NCBI RefSeq assembly: GCF_902459465.1
Contig: NC_047063.1
Coordinates: forward strand, 868,001 to 932,000
Direction: 5' to 3'
From: Asterias rubens
Taxonomy: Eukaryota; Echinodermata; Asteroidea; Forcipulatida; Asteriidae
Length of the DNA: 64,000 nt
The notes under the pieces: model-generated
What the model was told of the DNA's origin: nothing
The model's database searches: none
What the model saw: the letters and a program-made list of their open reading frames with translations, nothing else
In this document: positions 47,001-59,030 of the stretch, piece after piece
Layout: each line of letters opens with the position of its first letter
Position numbering within the stretch: position 1 is the first letter of the stretch
Translations under genes and position numbers: made by a program

Positions 47001-50000
47001 TACTACTATTATATATAAAGAAAGGACAGAGACCCCTATGCCCCTACCCTACCCACCACAAATTGGAGCCCTGTGGATTTACAGACTCTCTGGCAGAGGC
47101 AGTTCTTCTATGGTTCCTCTCTGTGCATAGAGCAAGCACTGTTGTGACCTTCAGTACTAATGGATTATTACCCATAATTAACCTGTCCATGGAGCTGTTT
47201 ACAACCACAAAGAGTAAAAGGGAAAGTCCCATTTCTTTACCATGGAGTGGCACTGATTGACCTTCAGGCCATAATGGTACAGGCTGTTTTGAGCAAACCT
47301 AATGGCTGTTGCCATGGAGTGCAAATAATTTTGTGGGTGAAAGTTTGGCTATGTTATTACTAACTTATTGACAATTGTGGGAAACTAAGCTTGCTTGGGC
47401 CGAGAAACAATAGAAAACAACTTCCTGATGCAACATCAATTATAAATGTAGATCACAGAATACAGGGTTGAATATGGGACGTAAAGCCGTTGGTCCCGTG
47501 TGTTGTGTAACGCATAGAACCCAGTGTACTAATCGAAAAGAGAAGGGGTTAGCCCTGGTGTTCCTGGCGGTTGCTGAGTGCGCCATAAATTGATTGACAC
47601 ATGTAGATGATTGAGTTTGAAGGTGCACCCTTTGTATTTTTAGAGGAAGGGTACATGTACACATATCATAATATTGGCTCTAAGTCTGCTATGTACTCTT
47701 GAGGCAGTGGCATAATGATACATTTTACACTAGTATAGCACCCCCCCCCCCTTTTCTGCTTGTTACCCCACAATCAGAAGGGGGGGGGTGCTATACTAGT
47801 GTACATTTGTGCAAGTTTGGATGTCACCTTTAAGGGGAAGGGGGGGGTAAAGTTTTTGAAATTTTTCTTATGGGGGGGGGATCCTCTCCCTGGTCCCAAG
47901 CAGGGTGAGCACTGAAAATCCATAAATTCGTGTATGCTGGTAAAACAGGAACTAGTCTTATTTTTTTGTCCGAGATGTAGTTACTATGTCAATGTTAAAC
48001 TACCAAGTACTGTATATTGTCGATAGTATAAATTGTTGTTTTAAAAAGTGGCTGTTTCCTTTGACTATAAACTGCTGACAATTTCTGGCTAATCCAGGCA
48101 CAGCAAAGTATGTGAACTTAAATGTGTGCATACTGAAAACTAAGAAGCTTGTTTCAACAGCAATGATCATTGGAATGGACACAGGCTTATTTTGAATACA
48201 ACAGGTACATTTGATTTTTTTTTTTTTTATTTCTATCCATTCTCAAATTTACATCAAAAATGCCTGGAAACATTTACTGCTTTTTTTCATTGACGTGTTG
48301 TTAATATTTGAATGAAATTTGAGGGAAATAAGGCAATTTATAACAAATGTATTAAGTCAAAAGGTGACTGTAGGAAATTGGTTTCCTGTCAAATGCCACA
48401 ATGCTAATCATTCAATTAATAAACATATCCTGTTTTCACTGCATGAATCTTTTTATACATGTAAAATTACAACTATGGTGAGCAAAACCTAAATAAAATA
48501 CAGTAAGGCAAAAAAGGAGAATTTCTGTGTCCAGTTACCTGACTGATCTTAACTTAATGCAGCAAACCTATACCATTTAGTTGGCTTTAAAAAACACAAT
48601 AATAAACAAATAAATACATAAATAAACATGTAATACCCTGGACAAAATGTCTGACTTTGACCAACTTAAGATAAATGATCTAAATTAACTTCACAGGTTT
48701 GCACAATCTGTAAGTTGCAAAATCACCCATAATTCTTTCATCAAGTAAATTTAATAATATAAAATTCACTGAACAGTTTTGCATGACAGTAATACCAACA
48801 ATAACGGTCATCATGTGATTGCATAAATATCACTTCCACCCTTTTCCCCTTGGTCTACGATGTACACTCATTGATTTATATTAGGACAACACATTCCAAA
48901 TCATGCTTACATAACTTGTTTCATAAAATAAGTTTTTTTTTAACAGTTTCTTTATATTTGATTGTTTTTCTTCAGGGTTTTGTGGATGGATGGGAAACTA
49001 CATGCCACCTACAACAGTCAACCGGTATGTACCAACACTTAGTCTTGTTGCAAGACGCTGTTATTCACTATCACTCAACTATTGTGATCCCCCGCTCCAC
49101 TTCTCCCAAGTTGTGGACATTGCTTTGGTGCCCTTAACCATGTTCAGGTCTGACTGATACTTCTCGGAGGCAACAAAGGTGGTTGCCTCCATTCCCCCTG
49201 GTCACTGCCTTGGTGCCCTTGAAATTCTCAAGTAGAAATTTACAATTTCCTCATAGGGTGCCCTTTGCCAAAGAGAAAATGCCTAGGTGCCCTTGCCCTT
49301 TCATAAAAAGAAGCATACAGGCCTGCATGTTCTTTCCCTCATTTTCGTAGCTCCATGCTCATACATTGGGCTAGAAATGCCCTGCCCACATTACATGGTT
49401 TAATACAAGTCATAATTTGTACTATGCCTGTACACAGTGTTTAACACGAAAACATTTTTAAAAACCAATAATAGATATTTTCTTGTTCTGTTACAATCAG
49501 CCAACTGTGTAGACTCAGAGGTCGGGGATGTACCGTCTGCTCCAAGCAAGCTCATAGTTAATGATTTTGTTTATGAAACCCAAGGCACCAGGTTACTTGC
49601 TTTGAATATCACTTGGGTGCTTCCTGTTACTGGTATGTATGTGGTCATTTCCATTTGGTACTTAATATGTGTGGCAACCTCCAACCCCCACGTCCCCATC
49701 CCCATCCCCAGTTAAAGACAGGGGTGAGGGTTAGAATCCCAGATTATGCAAGATGATTGTTTTACTACAATTGCCTCTCTCCACTAAGGGAGGGGGGGGG
49801 CGGGGTTAGTGGGTACCTGCGATGGTAGAGTTTGAAAAAGCCTTTGGATTCCTTAGCAGCTCGGGCTGTATACTCAAGTAAGAGCTGAGAAAGATGGCAG
49901 GAATGGCCCAACGACCAGGGCGCTATATGTATTAGTGCATCGATTCATGATTGTAAAGATTCATGATTGTAAAATGTGCTACATGAGAATTTGTTTTAAA

Positions 50001-53000
50001 CACTTTCACAAACTTGTTAATTATCAAGAACTAGTTACTATTGTTATTTAACCTAAGTTGTCTTGCTCCATTGTTCAATGAAGATGGACTTGACTAATGA
50101 AACCACTTTGTCCCAAAAGTCCTCCAAACACAAGACTTTAAAGCCAAAGAATGCCAAAAATCACTTGGCCAAATGAAACGGAATAAAATCAAATCAACCG
50201 ACAGGAATTTGAAACTGAATGATGCATATGTGATTATTGTTTTGATGCAGGGAATTTCACTGGACTTGAAGGTTTCTACGTATACGTCATGAAAACAAAC
50301 TATCCAGTTGGCTACTCTGAATGCAATGGAATCCGTTTTGATCGTCCGCTCACAATGTCAACATCCTTTGAATCTGAGGTGAGACGTAAATCATGTCAAA
50401 ATCAAACTGCACAGTTGGAGTCAAATATGAGCGTGAAAAGCAGCACAAAGGGTTTGCGTAACCTGACACTTCAAGCCGTTAACCTTTTTTTTTGCTGCAC
50501 CGTAACTTGCTCTGATTAATGTGCATGGTAGGAGATTTTGTGGCCCCGGAAATTAAAGATTGTCTATTCACGTGTCACAAGAGATTTCCTAGGAATGCCT
50601 GCCATTCTATTGTTATTCCATCTGCCATGCACACACAAGAAGAAGAAGAAAGAGTCGTGTAGTCATGATAGTATGGGATGCTGGGCGTGGTATAATAAGT
50701 CGGTATGTAATTGGTAACTAATTCTTAATGCTTTCTTTGCAGATTCTATTCCAGTTTTCCTGTTTGCGGAACATTAAAATGGACAGCCATTACAGTATTG
50801 AGATAACATCAATTGGGTCAAAACAATCCAATAAACGAGATGATTATCACACATCAAGTAAGTAGGCCTTTTTATAGTCCCCTAATTTGTCTGCTTACTG
50901 TAGATTTAGTAATTTATGGAGATTGAATCCTCATCTGTTGATATGAAGAAAGGGGGTCATCTCAAAAGGTGTTGAAATTATGACACAAAATGTCAAATTT
51001 CCGATATGACCAGTGTAGTATCTTGCCTATCAGAATGGGCCTTGAGTGTCAACTCGTTTATTCACGTCATCCGACGTGAAGGTGTTATAAGGAAGGACAT
51101 GTAGCATTAACTATAAATATTAATGTGTAAAGCTTTCAGTGGTTTATTTCCAAACTAGGTTGTGTACGCAAACCAGGAGTTGGAGGGTGTCCCTTGGTCA
51201 TTGGTAAGTGTGTATAAATTATAACAAATCTTATCAATCCAAATATTTTGATGAGGTGATCCCTTGGCTGCCGTTTCCCAGGTTACATTGCAAACTTGGG
51301 TGCTATTCCTGTCAATATGGCAGCCAAAGGTTTTAGGGTTTCTGACTGGCACCCCCCCTGCCCCCCCCCACAAAAAAAAGAAGATCCCTGCCCCCTCCCC
51401 CAAACAAAGATTATGACAAAATAGAGAGACCACCATTACAGCTAGATAGCTCAATTGGTAGAGCACTTGCGCATTAATCTGCACTGTCAGGTTCATATCC
51501 CATTCTAGTCAATTTGTCTTACTTCGACCAAAATTGAAGTTAAGAAAAATCCTTGCATTCATTCCTTGAAAAAAAAATGTATTTTGAGAAAATAAAGTTC
51601 TAAGAGATGTACACTAATGTTTTAGGTTCCGTGGAGCTCTAAATAGTTGTTTTGGTCAGTGAAGTTTTACAGCAGTATCGTGTAGTCAGGATCCCTGTTC
51701 AATTATGGCTTATTGAATCTCAATAAATTCAGCATTTTGTTTTGATCATAGATTTTTCTAAATCCTTGAATCTTCTTTTATTTGTGCAAATTTTTCTCCA
51801 CAGAACCAGCGGAGGAATGGAAACCTTCACAGGTACCAACCATCATAGTGTCGTACAACACCGTGTCTGTAAACACCGTGTCTGTTTTGTTCAGTACATA
51901 TCCAGGGGATAGGTGGATAAACTACCAGATTAATCTACAACCCTGTAATGGAAGATCAACTCCCGCAGCACTATCTCAAATTGTCAACACCAATGGCTCT
52001 GTAAGTTTTTGTCTTGGCTGAATGAACCTGCCCAAAGGTGGTCTAAAATAATGGTGGGGTGTCATGGCCGAGTGGATAACACCAAACTCAAACTCTTGGG
52101 TTTCTGTTCGAGTCCCCGTCGTGACACTTGTGTCCCTGGGCAAGACACTTAACTATAATTGCTACTCTCCACCCATGGGTAAATGGGTACCTGTGAGGAC
52201 AGAGATGGTTCTTGTGATGGGTTTAGCTTAGGATCACATACATAACGTGTTTCACAGGCTGTATTACTCCTGAGGGAGCTGATATGGTTTTAGGAATGAA
52301 TAAAGGCCAAGCGACCAGGATTAATACTGATGGAAGCACTTTGAGATGCCCTTTGGGTGTGTGAAGCACGGTAAAAATCGATTATTATTATTATTATCCT
52401 TATTATTATTACAAATATTGATTTAATGAGTGCATTATCACAGACTATTTTTCTTTTCAGACTGGAATATACGTATATGTGTTTAAGGATGTACCACCAG
52501 GTTGTTATAGTGCACGTGTAAGTAGCACATTGTTGCAAACCATGTAAAATATGAAATCTAGGTTTTCAGTAGGTCGATCTGGGCTTGAACGCATTACAGT
52601 CCTCTTTCATTTCCATAAGAGAGTGTCACTGCTCACACATGGTGCGTTCGTTTAGCTTTCCTGGGTCGACCCCGGTCTGCCCCCGTCCATTCGAATAGCT
52701 TTGCCGGGACTCACCCGGGTCAGCCCCCAGTGCCCTGCTTGTGGAGTGGGTCACTTGGGGGTGACCTGAGGTGTATGCCGTCATCACGAGAGAGCGAGTG
52801 TGATAATTCGATTAGCTCTTGTCAGGGGCTCACTGGAGTGAGCACTAGGGGGTTGACCCAGGGAAGCTTATCGAACGCACCCACAAATTTGTGGGGGAAA
52901 AAAAACAGTGAGAAACTGTGGAATAATAGCAAAATGTAGCTTGAGCAATTTTGCTTAAGGATAAATTCTTTCAGGGTATGTCAGTGTTTATATAACCGTC

Positions 53001-56000
53001 GGACTAATCCTGTTCTATGGAATATATACGTGCCATGACATTGTAGGTTACCCTCTACCAGAAGCCAACTGGGGGAATCGTTGATGGACGTCCAGTTCGG
53101 TCTGCACCTTTCAATGTTACCAGAGTGACAGTCGGGCCGACTGAGGAACCAACAACTTCACCTGATGCTGAAGACAATAATGGTAACTTGTTTTTGTTTA
53201 CAAATTATTTTATCGCATTAAAAGCCTTTTTTTAAAGGAAAGTTACATTTGTAGATTTTTAAGTGAGAAAAAACTCTATCATAGTTTATCAAAAGACACC
53301 TTAGCTTAATGCAATTTGTTCATGTCATGGCTGGTTTTTGTTAACTGAAAATAAAAACAAATGGTGCTCAGGAAAAAAAAGACGCAAAAATAGACCAAAC
53401 TTGTATCGGGCATTCATTTTCCAACTACCACCTATGTTCGCTGTGCGAGCGGCAGCGCTAACACACCAGTGTGCCTTTTCCATTCTTAATATAAAATAAA
53501 AAGTATGTTTTACTATAATTAATTTTTTCCTCGTTAAGGGCCTACTGGACTTTATGTGTTACATCCAAGAAAAATTATGCTCTAAACATTTTTTCTTGTT
53601 ATCATGAGGTTCATCAGTTTTTTGAACAAGTGACTGTAAAATGTCTTTCCAAATATGATTTTACAAAAACCTTTTCTTTTGTTTATGATGCAGTTATCAG
53701 AATTTCATCTCAGAAACCAGGAGGACTCGCAACACCAGCTGATGTTGGTAAAAACATTGGTAACTTTAAAACACCGATTATTTGTTAATATTTTAAGTAT
53801 TTGTATTCTAAACTAGAATTACTCTTGAAGTATTTTTAAAGGATTATGACATGATTAATATTTGGAGGAATAAATTACACTCAGTGGTTTTCCCAAAACA
53901 CCATTCAACCAACATGTACAATCTTTGGCAAATTCCACTGGCTCACTTATAAATTTGAAGCGACAGAAAACTGTTAGTGTTAGTGCCTCGCATTTCACTC
54001 ACCTAAACTTTAACATGTTTTCTGCATATGATGGAATGTTTTGGATACGAAATGTGTCACACTTGATGCTTATTGCAATTGAAAGCAGTGGTCACCAATA
54101 TATGTGACCATCCACCACCAATAGGCTGTAAAGTCGCACTTGCACATTGCAGAGCCTATTAAATTGTTTGGGTTTTCAAAAAAACTTTGAGAAATCTGAA
54201 TAAAAAAATATGTGGCTTTGAGAAATCATAACTTTGTCAAGAAATATCTGATTTAAATGTGGATGGTATCATTTTGAAGCTGATTACACACTCTCTCAAA
54301 AAATGCATTAATCCCATAACAGTGAAAGTGTCAACTTTACAGCCCATTGGTGGTGGATGATCACATATCAACTTAAAATAGTGCAATGTGCAGTTGGAAC
54401 AGCTTGGTACGTAGAGTGTGATATGGGACCATGCTATGCTTTAATATCACTCTGTTGTTGCCATGGATAGTCCAATCAGAATGAAAGATGCAAGTTTCTT
54501 GATAACACATAATGCAAACCAGAAGTACCAAGAAAACAATTGGTTGATGTGACAACTTGTTAAGAATTCATTTGGGCAATTCCATGGTCAGTCGCATTAC
54601 ACTTTTCTGTGTCATTTCTCGATCTTGGTGCTAGTAGTTCTCAGTGAGATATTCTGTCCACTAAGTTTAAAGAGACTGATTTGTACTTGACACCCAAGGC
54701 TTTGAATTGATGATATTAGAAATGTTGTGGGCTTTGTGCTCTGGATGTTATAACGTTGTTAAAAGCGGTCAGTCGCACGCATTACACAAAAAGGACATGG
54801 TAAAAAACACACTTGTACAATTCAAAAATTTCCTCTAACCAAAAAGCTTGCAAAAGTGTCGCTATATGTAACACAAAACTCTGATACATGAGTATCCAAC
54901 AGGATACTTATAAATGGTCAGCAACTTGAACTTTTAGGTATACATGGCAAAACCATGGTCAGTCGCATTAGAGTTTTCCAGTCAATTAAGCCACGCCTAC
55001 ATGGAGCCCAAGCTGAGTTCTTATTTGGCAAAAATGGGTTCATTCCTTGTCAACAACTAAAAATAAATTGGTTTCATATGTTAGCTATAACTTCTAAGTG
55101 GAAAGAAAGTTGTGTCAAAAACGGTGTCATGTCCATGTTTGCGTGGAATTGCCCATTTGTTTATTTATTTTGTGTCATTATTAATGCCAGAGGACAAACC
55201 GAAGACATTGTTACTTGAAGGACTGATCGGAGCAGGAGTTGGCGTAGCAGTGGCTATACTTCTCCTGCTTACCTTCGTCGTTAAGAGACAAAGATCCCAG
55301 GGACAAAGCGAAATAGTCAGCCCTCAAGAGACTCCCAGAGCAGGCCTTGTCAATAACATGGTTCAGAATGATTGTGAGTACAACAACAGTAGTCAAAACT
55401 AGACGTAGTGTTTTTTGTTAATTACAAAAACACGGTGTTCGGTTGGACGTTACGTGATGACGTAGTTCAAAAACATTGAACCATAAAGATGTTTTTTATA
55501 CAATGCGTCGTTATTTTATAGTTAAGCTTGTATCACACTTTTGAACGACTTGTTTCTTCACAAATGCAATATGTTTGTGTGAGATTGACATCAGTTTTTT
55601 TGTTTGCAACTTATGAAAGCCCTTTAAAAATCTAGCTCACCCCTGCACTGGATGCTGTACACAGATTTGATAATCAACAGCGCCCTCTTTGGTGGGCAAA
55701 AAGAGAGCGCTGTTGGGAATTCCGCCACAAACTTTCGCGCCATATGATTTTTACACATTTTATTGTTATTCAATACCTGATGACGTCATTATGACGTAAT
55801 TAGGCCTGTGTTGTCTTAAAAATACTAAGGTTCAACTATCTATTGAGTTTCAAGGTTCAAATCGATCTCAATCTTGAGTTATGCCGTAGATAAGCTCAAA
55901 AGTGTTTTTTTTATGAAAAAAACACGAAGGCGAACTTTGACCCAGGGTAACGACCCGGAAGTTAAGGTGGTACGATTTTAGCGTTAACTTTTCAAATGTT

Positions 56001-59000
56001 GTCCAAGTCTTTATCTATCCGATGCCCAAGTATGAACATCATAGCTTTTATATTCGTTGAGATACAGCAACAAGCAAATGGTCCTTTTTTAACATTAAAA
56101 ACCTTGTCATGACGTCATTAATGCTGCATCATTCCAAAAAAGTGGCGGTTTCATCTTCTCACTATTGCCGATGTACACAGTAAGTTTTAAGTTTGTACAA
56201 GCTTTACTTTTGTTTAAAATTGCTTGGGAAGGTTCAGAGGTAAAGAAGAACACGAGGAAAATTAAATCTATGAACAGATTGTTGATAGCTTTTTAATTTT
56301 CACAGAAAGTAAAAGTGTAAATCTATTACATTTATACCTTTCTTTGCACAGAAAACAAATGCTAAGTTTAATACTTGTTAAAGCGATGTATTTTATTAGT
56401 AAAGAGCTAACTATGTGCAAAGTTTGAAGGTTTTGTGATCCTTGTGATGTTTAACTCAAGAGTAAACTTCTTAAAAGGTTAACTGGATTTGGGGAAACTT
56501 TATACGAAACAACAGTTTACTAATTTTAGACTTGTGAAGTAAATAACTGTAAAAGACTTATTTATTAAGTATTACAGAGGTTTCGCAAGTGTACGACACG
56601 GGTACAGATACAACTAAGATAACTGGGATGCACGTTAGATTTTGTTAGGCATTAAATAAACACTTATTTTGAAAAGCAATGATTTGTACACAAAGCTTTA
56701 CCGTGTAGCGCGCTAAACACTGCCGTGAGTGCCGGATAGAAACACCCTTCACGAGTCGATGTCACGAATCCGCTTCCCGGTGTTTGATCAAAACATAACC
56801 AATGTTCGTCTTTTTCTGGTTGCATTTTCTCACATAATTAAAAGTCATACGAATCGCTGCAGTAGGTGGCCATCTCAGCGAAGCTTCGTCTTTAATTCCG
56901 TTTTGATAATTAAGCCATGAGAAGGGCGAACAGGGGAACAATTTGACGCCGAATATAATATGAGCGGACTTCAATTGTAAAATGTTGGTAAACCATTAAA
57001 CTAGCGCTACGTTGTAAGTACAATGACCTGAGACTTGTCAAAACATGAATCGAAATCACGCGTACAGTCAAACGATGCACTATTCCGAGCAGAACACACA
57101 GGCCTCGTGGACTGAACAAGGTGTGATCAATGGAGCGGAACGGCCAGGCAAAGCGCTTTTGCAGTGTACGCAGTTATCACGCGGGTCAACACATCCGTGG
57201 GCTTTATCGTCCGATTTCGACCAGAGTTTCAGGTCAAATTGGTATCATCTCTGTGGGAAAGTTTGAGCAGGATCACTCATCTATAACGGGATGCAAAATT
57301 TATGTTGAAATGTTACGTAGTTTTAGAGATCAAAAATTGTAAAATTGTTCAACCTTTGGTTTGAACCGGAAGTCAAGGTCAAATGGGGTCATTTTGTGTG
57401 TAGCGTTTTTTGAAGTTTGATCGACCTGTCCGATGATATGTAGATTGTCAAAATCCACCATGTGGTTCAGGAGTTATGATTTCTTTAAAATATTTAACTT
57501 TGATTTGTTGTAATTCAAAACCTGATGACGTCATCATGACATCATTAAGTTTGTGTGGTCTTATTATTAAGGTTCAATTGTCTGATGAGTTTCAATGTTA
57601 AATTCCATATCAATCTTGAGTTATGACAACAAATTGTCTTTTTTTACAAAAAAACACAAAAAACACAAAGGCAGAGTTTGACCTTCCGGTACGACCAGAA
57701 GATGAGGTCATACGATTTTGGCGTTAACTTTTCAAATGTTGTCCAAGTCTTTATCTATGTGATGCCCAAGTATGAACATCATAGCATTAATATTCGTTGA
57801 GATACAGCGAAAAGCAAATGTCGTTTTTCAACTTTAAAAACCTTGCCATGACGTCATCAATGACGTCATCATTCCCAAAAAGTGGCGGTTTCGTCTACTC
57901 ACTATTGCCGATGTACATAGTAAGTTTTAAGTTTGTACAAGCTTTACTTTTGTTTAAAATTGCTGGAGAAGGTTCGCAGGGAAAGAAGAACGCGAGGAAA
58001 AAAAAAAACAAAAAACAGAACAATAACAATAGTTGTTCGGCTGTTGGCCGAACACCTAATTAAATTAAACTGTTACTAGCAAGCAGAGACAGCTAATGTT
58101 GGGAAAAAAGTTAGTGGCCCATCACAAAATCTGGTGGCCAAAGAGGTTATTTTAATGTGAAACTGTTCAGCCTCGTTATGCCAGTAACAAAGTATTAGTA
58201 AGCTGCGCACAAAATAGCTAAGCACCATAGAATATGCTTCCACATGGATAAGATTACCAGCCAAAATAACATTTCATTGTGTATCATTTGTAACCGGGAA
58301 TTTAATGCACCATTTTCCGGTAAAGCAGCTCTATGAAATTGGTTTATCTGCACTTAAAATTTTGCCTACCAATACCATTGATTTTGGAATGTAGGTAAAG
58401 TTCTTACTCGCCTTAATTTCTCCATATACCTGCCCCTTACACGACCCAAAGCTATCCTGTGTAATGTTATAATATAATATATAATATAGAAGTCTTATAG
58501 CACACTATCTACCAACAAGGTACTCAAAGTGCTAGGGATATACAAACTTTCAGAAAGATAGGTTATTGAAGTGATGATAATTCTGAGACCCAATTATGTA
58601 GCACCTTATAAGGGTTAACAAGGTGCTACGGCGAATACAAAAGCCACAGCCAGGAACACCAGGGCAAACCCCTTCTCTTTTCGAAAAGTGCACTGGGTTT
58701 TTTACATGCGTTACACAACACATGGGACGAACGGCTTAACGTCCCATCCGAAGGACGAAGCAATGGTTAAGTGTCTTGATTAAGGACACAAGTGTCACAG
58801 CTGGGGACTCGAACCAACACTCTGCATATCAGAAACAGTAGAGCTTTTAATATTATTTTCTTGTTTATTGTGTTGCAGTGACGGGACCAGGCTACTGCGA
58901 TACCTATGGACATGGTGATAGTGTCAGTGTGTTCCGATCGGAATGTTCACAATGCTGTGATTATGCTGGTTACCCGGACAACCCAGAAGACTTTAAATCT

Positions 59001-59030
59001 GTCACTAATATGTCTGGGGTTACAGTGTAG
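44028..59030 (+). CDS. IL-17-receptor-like type I membrane protein without SEFIR domain
   Basis: Twelve exons: 44028-44147, 48976-49024, 49501-49632, 50251-50378, 50743-50857, 51159-51203, 51804-52000, 52461-52517, 53047-53182, 53694-53747, 55191-55373, 58879-59030. Phases close to 455 residues. Residues 1-28 are a signal peptide (FLHSLFMQSLLFSFV). The ectodomain has two Cys-containing beta-sandwich-like modules. LNITWVLP...GLEGFYVYV...C...F...FSCLR...HYSIEITSI parallels the first fibronectin-like domain of IL-17 receptors; the second ends VPPGCYSARVTLYQ. N-glycosylation sites NIT, NFT, NGS, NVT. A Thr/Pro/Ser stalk precedes the TM at about 356-375 (LIGAGVGVAVAILLLLTFVV). The tail has only 80 residues, Cys-rich at the end (CSQCCDYAG), with no SEFIR. 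AATAAA follows at 59134. A decoy or co-receptor role is inferred. Exon 10 has a second donor 12 bp downstream; unspliced exon 11 would end at 55402. Confidence 0.72.
45177..45558 (+). mobile_element. TTAA-type MITE, family A, copy 4 (intact)
   Basis: 382 bp including TTAA at both edges. Inverted termini AAAGACAGTGGACACTATTG and the complement of AATAGTGTCCACTGCCTTT. In intron 1 of the IL-17R-like gene. Confidence 0.9.
45740..46137. repeat. GC-rich minisatellite, 12 copies
   Basis: Core GGTTCTGAGAGGGGTGGGGC repeats 12 times (the last truncated), with spacers of two classes (CATCAA(A/G) and GTGCAA/GTGCATTA types), unit 30-37 bp. Preceded by a poly-G run near 45715. In intron 1 of the IL-17R-like gene. 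Confidence 0.97.
46140..47440. other. Intron 1 sequence, no feature recognised
   Basis: Short frames only, without splice or family support. Confidence 0.4.
47455..47620 (+). mobile_element. SINE body fragment
   Basis: GGGACGTAAAGCCGTTGGTC ... GAGAAGGGGTTAGCCCTGGT matches the interrupted SINE at 2.94-3.29 kb and, reversed, that at 58.7 kb. Confidence 0.75.
47725..47806. repeat. Strong hairpin with poly-C/poly-G arms
   Basis: TACACTAGTATAGCACCCCC (left, from 47727) and GGGGGTGCTATACTAGTGTA (right, to about 47804) are perfect complements, extended through the C/G tracts and CTTTTCTG/CAGAAG. The loop is about 20 bp. Confidence 0.9.
49130..49330. repeat. Degenerate dispersed repeat (GGTGCCCTTG type)
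   Basis: Several GGTGCCCTT phrases, shared with 42.85-42.96 kb and, reversed, with 5.53-5.60 kb. No element ends were defined. Confidence 0.4.
49795..49960 (+). mobile_element. SINE 3' fragment
   Basis: GGGTACCTGCGATGG...AAGAGCTGAGA...GGCCCAACGACCAGGGCGCTAT resembles the 3' half of the SINE at 52.06-52.39 kb. Confidence 0.45.
51436..51540 (+). mobile_element. tRNA-like SINE head
   Basis: TAGCTCAATTGGTAGAGCA (A box) and AGGTTCATATCCC (B box) with tRNA spacing, followed by unrelated AT-rich sequence. No intact acceptor stem, so a SINE head rather than a tRNA gene. Confidence 0.6.
52057..52395 (+). mobile_element. Near-complete tRNA-derived SINE with (ATT)n tail
   Basis: A box ATGGCCGAGTGG, B box TTCGAGTCCCCG, then the GACACTTGTGTCC(CTGGG)CAAGACACTT core, a central TGGGTACCTGTGAGG, and a (ATT)n tail at 52380-52400. 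The head resembles tRNA-Ser/Leu. The best-preserved SINE in the window. Confidence 0.85.
52640..52883. mobile_element. MITE with GGTGCGTTCG ends
   Basis: Left GGTGCGTTCGTTTAGCTTTC and right complement of GGAAGCTTATCGAACGCACC. Inner arms with GGGTCGACCCC / GGGGGTTGACCC also pair. About 244 bp, GC-rich for the region; hAT-like ends are a guess. Confidence 0.75.
54101..54367. mobile_element. MITE with TATGTGACCATCCACCACCA ends
   Basis: 267 bp. Left terminus TATGTGACCATCCACCACCA; right terminus its near complement, with pairing continuing through GGCTGTAAAGT. Probable TA target. In the intron before the TM exon of the IL-17R-like gene. Confidence 0.85.
55775..56265 (+). repeat. Direct repeat copy 1 (about 480 bp), TGACGTCA-rich
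   Basis: Aligns along its length with 57515-58010. Contains GATGACGTCATTATGACGTA near 55780 and ATGACGTCATTAATG near 56109. No ORF or element ends recognised. Lies in the last intron of the IL-17R-like gene. Confidence 0.85.
56266..57514. other. Spacer between the two direct repeats
   Basis: AT-rich, with a few CpG-containing short frames (56.73-57.34 kb) that lack splice signals. Nothing recognised. Confidence 0.4.
57515..58010 (+). repeat. Direct repeat copy 2, TGACGTCA-rich
   Basis: Second copy, offset about 1745 bp. Contains CTGATGACGTCATCATGAC (57522) and two further TGACGTCA near 57849 and 57861. It ends in an A-rich run near 58000. Confidence 0.85.
58620..58850 (-). mobile_element. 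tRNA-derived SINE (minus)
   Basis: Reverse complement carries GAGTGTTGGTTCGAGTCCCC (B box), GTGACACTTGTGTCC, and the GTTAAGCCGTTCGTCCC ... GAGAAGGGGTTTGCCC body. 28 bp upstream of the last exon of the IL-17R-like gene. Confidence 0.8.

Noticed and set aside
51436-51510. Possible tRNA gene
   Set aside because: A and B boxes are present but there is no acceptor-stem pairing, and the sequence continues as a SINE-like element.
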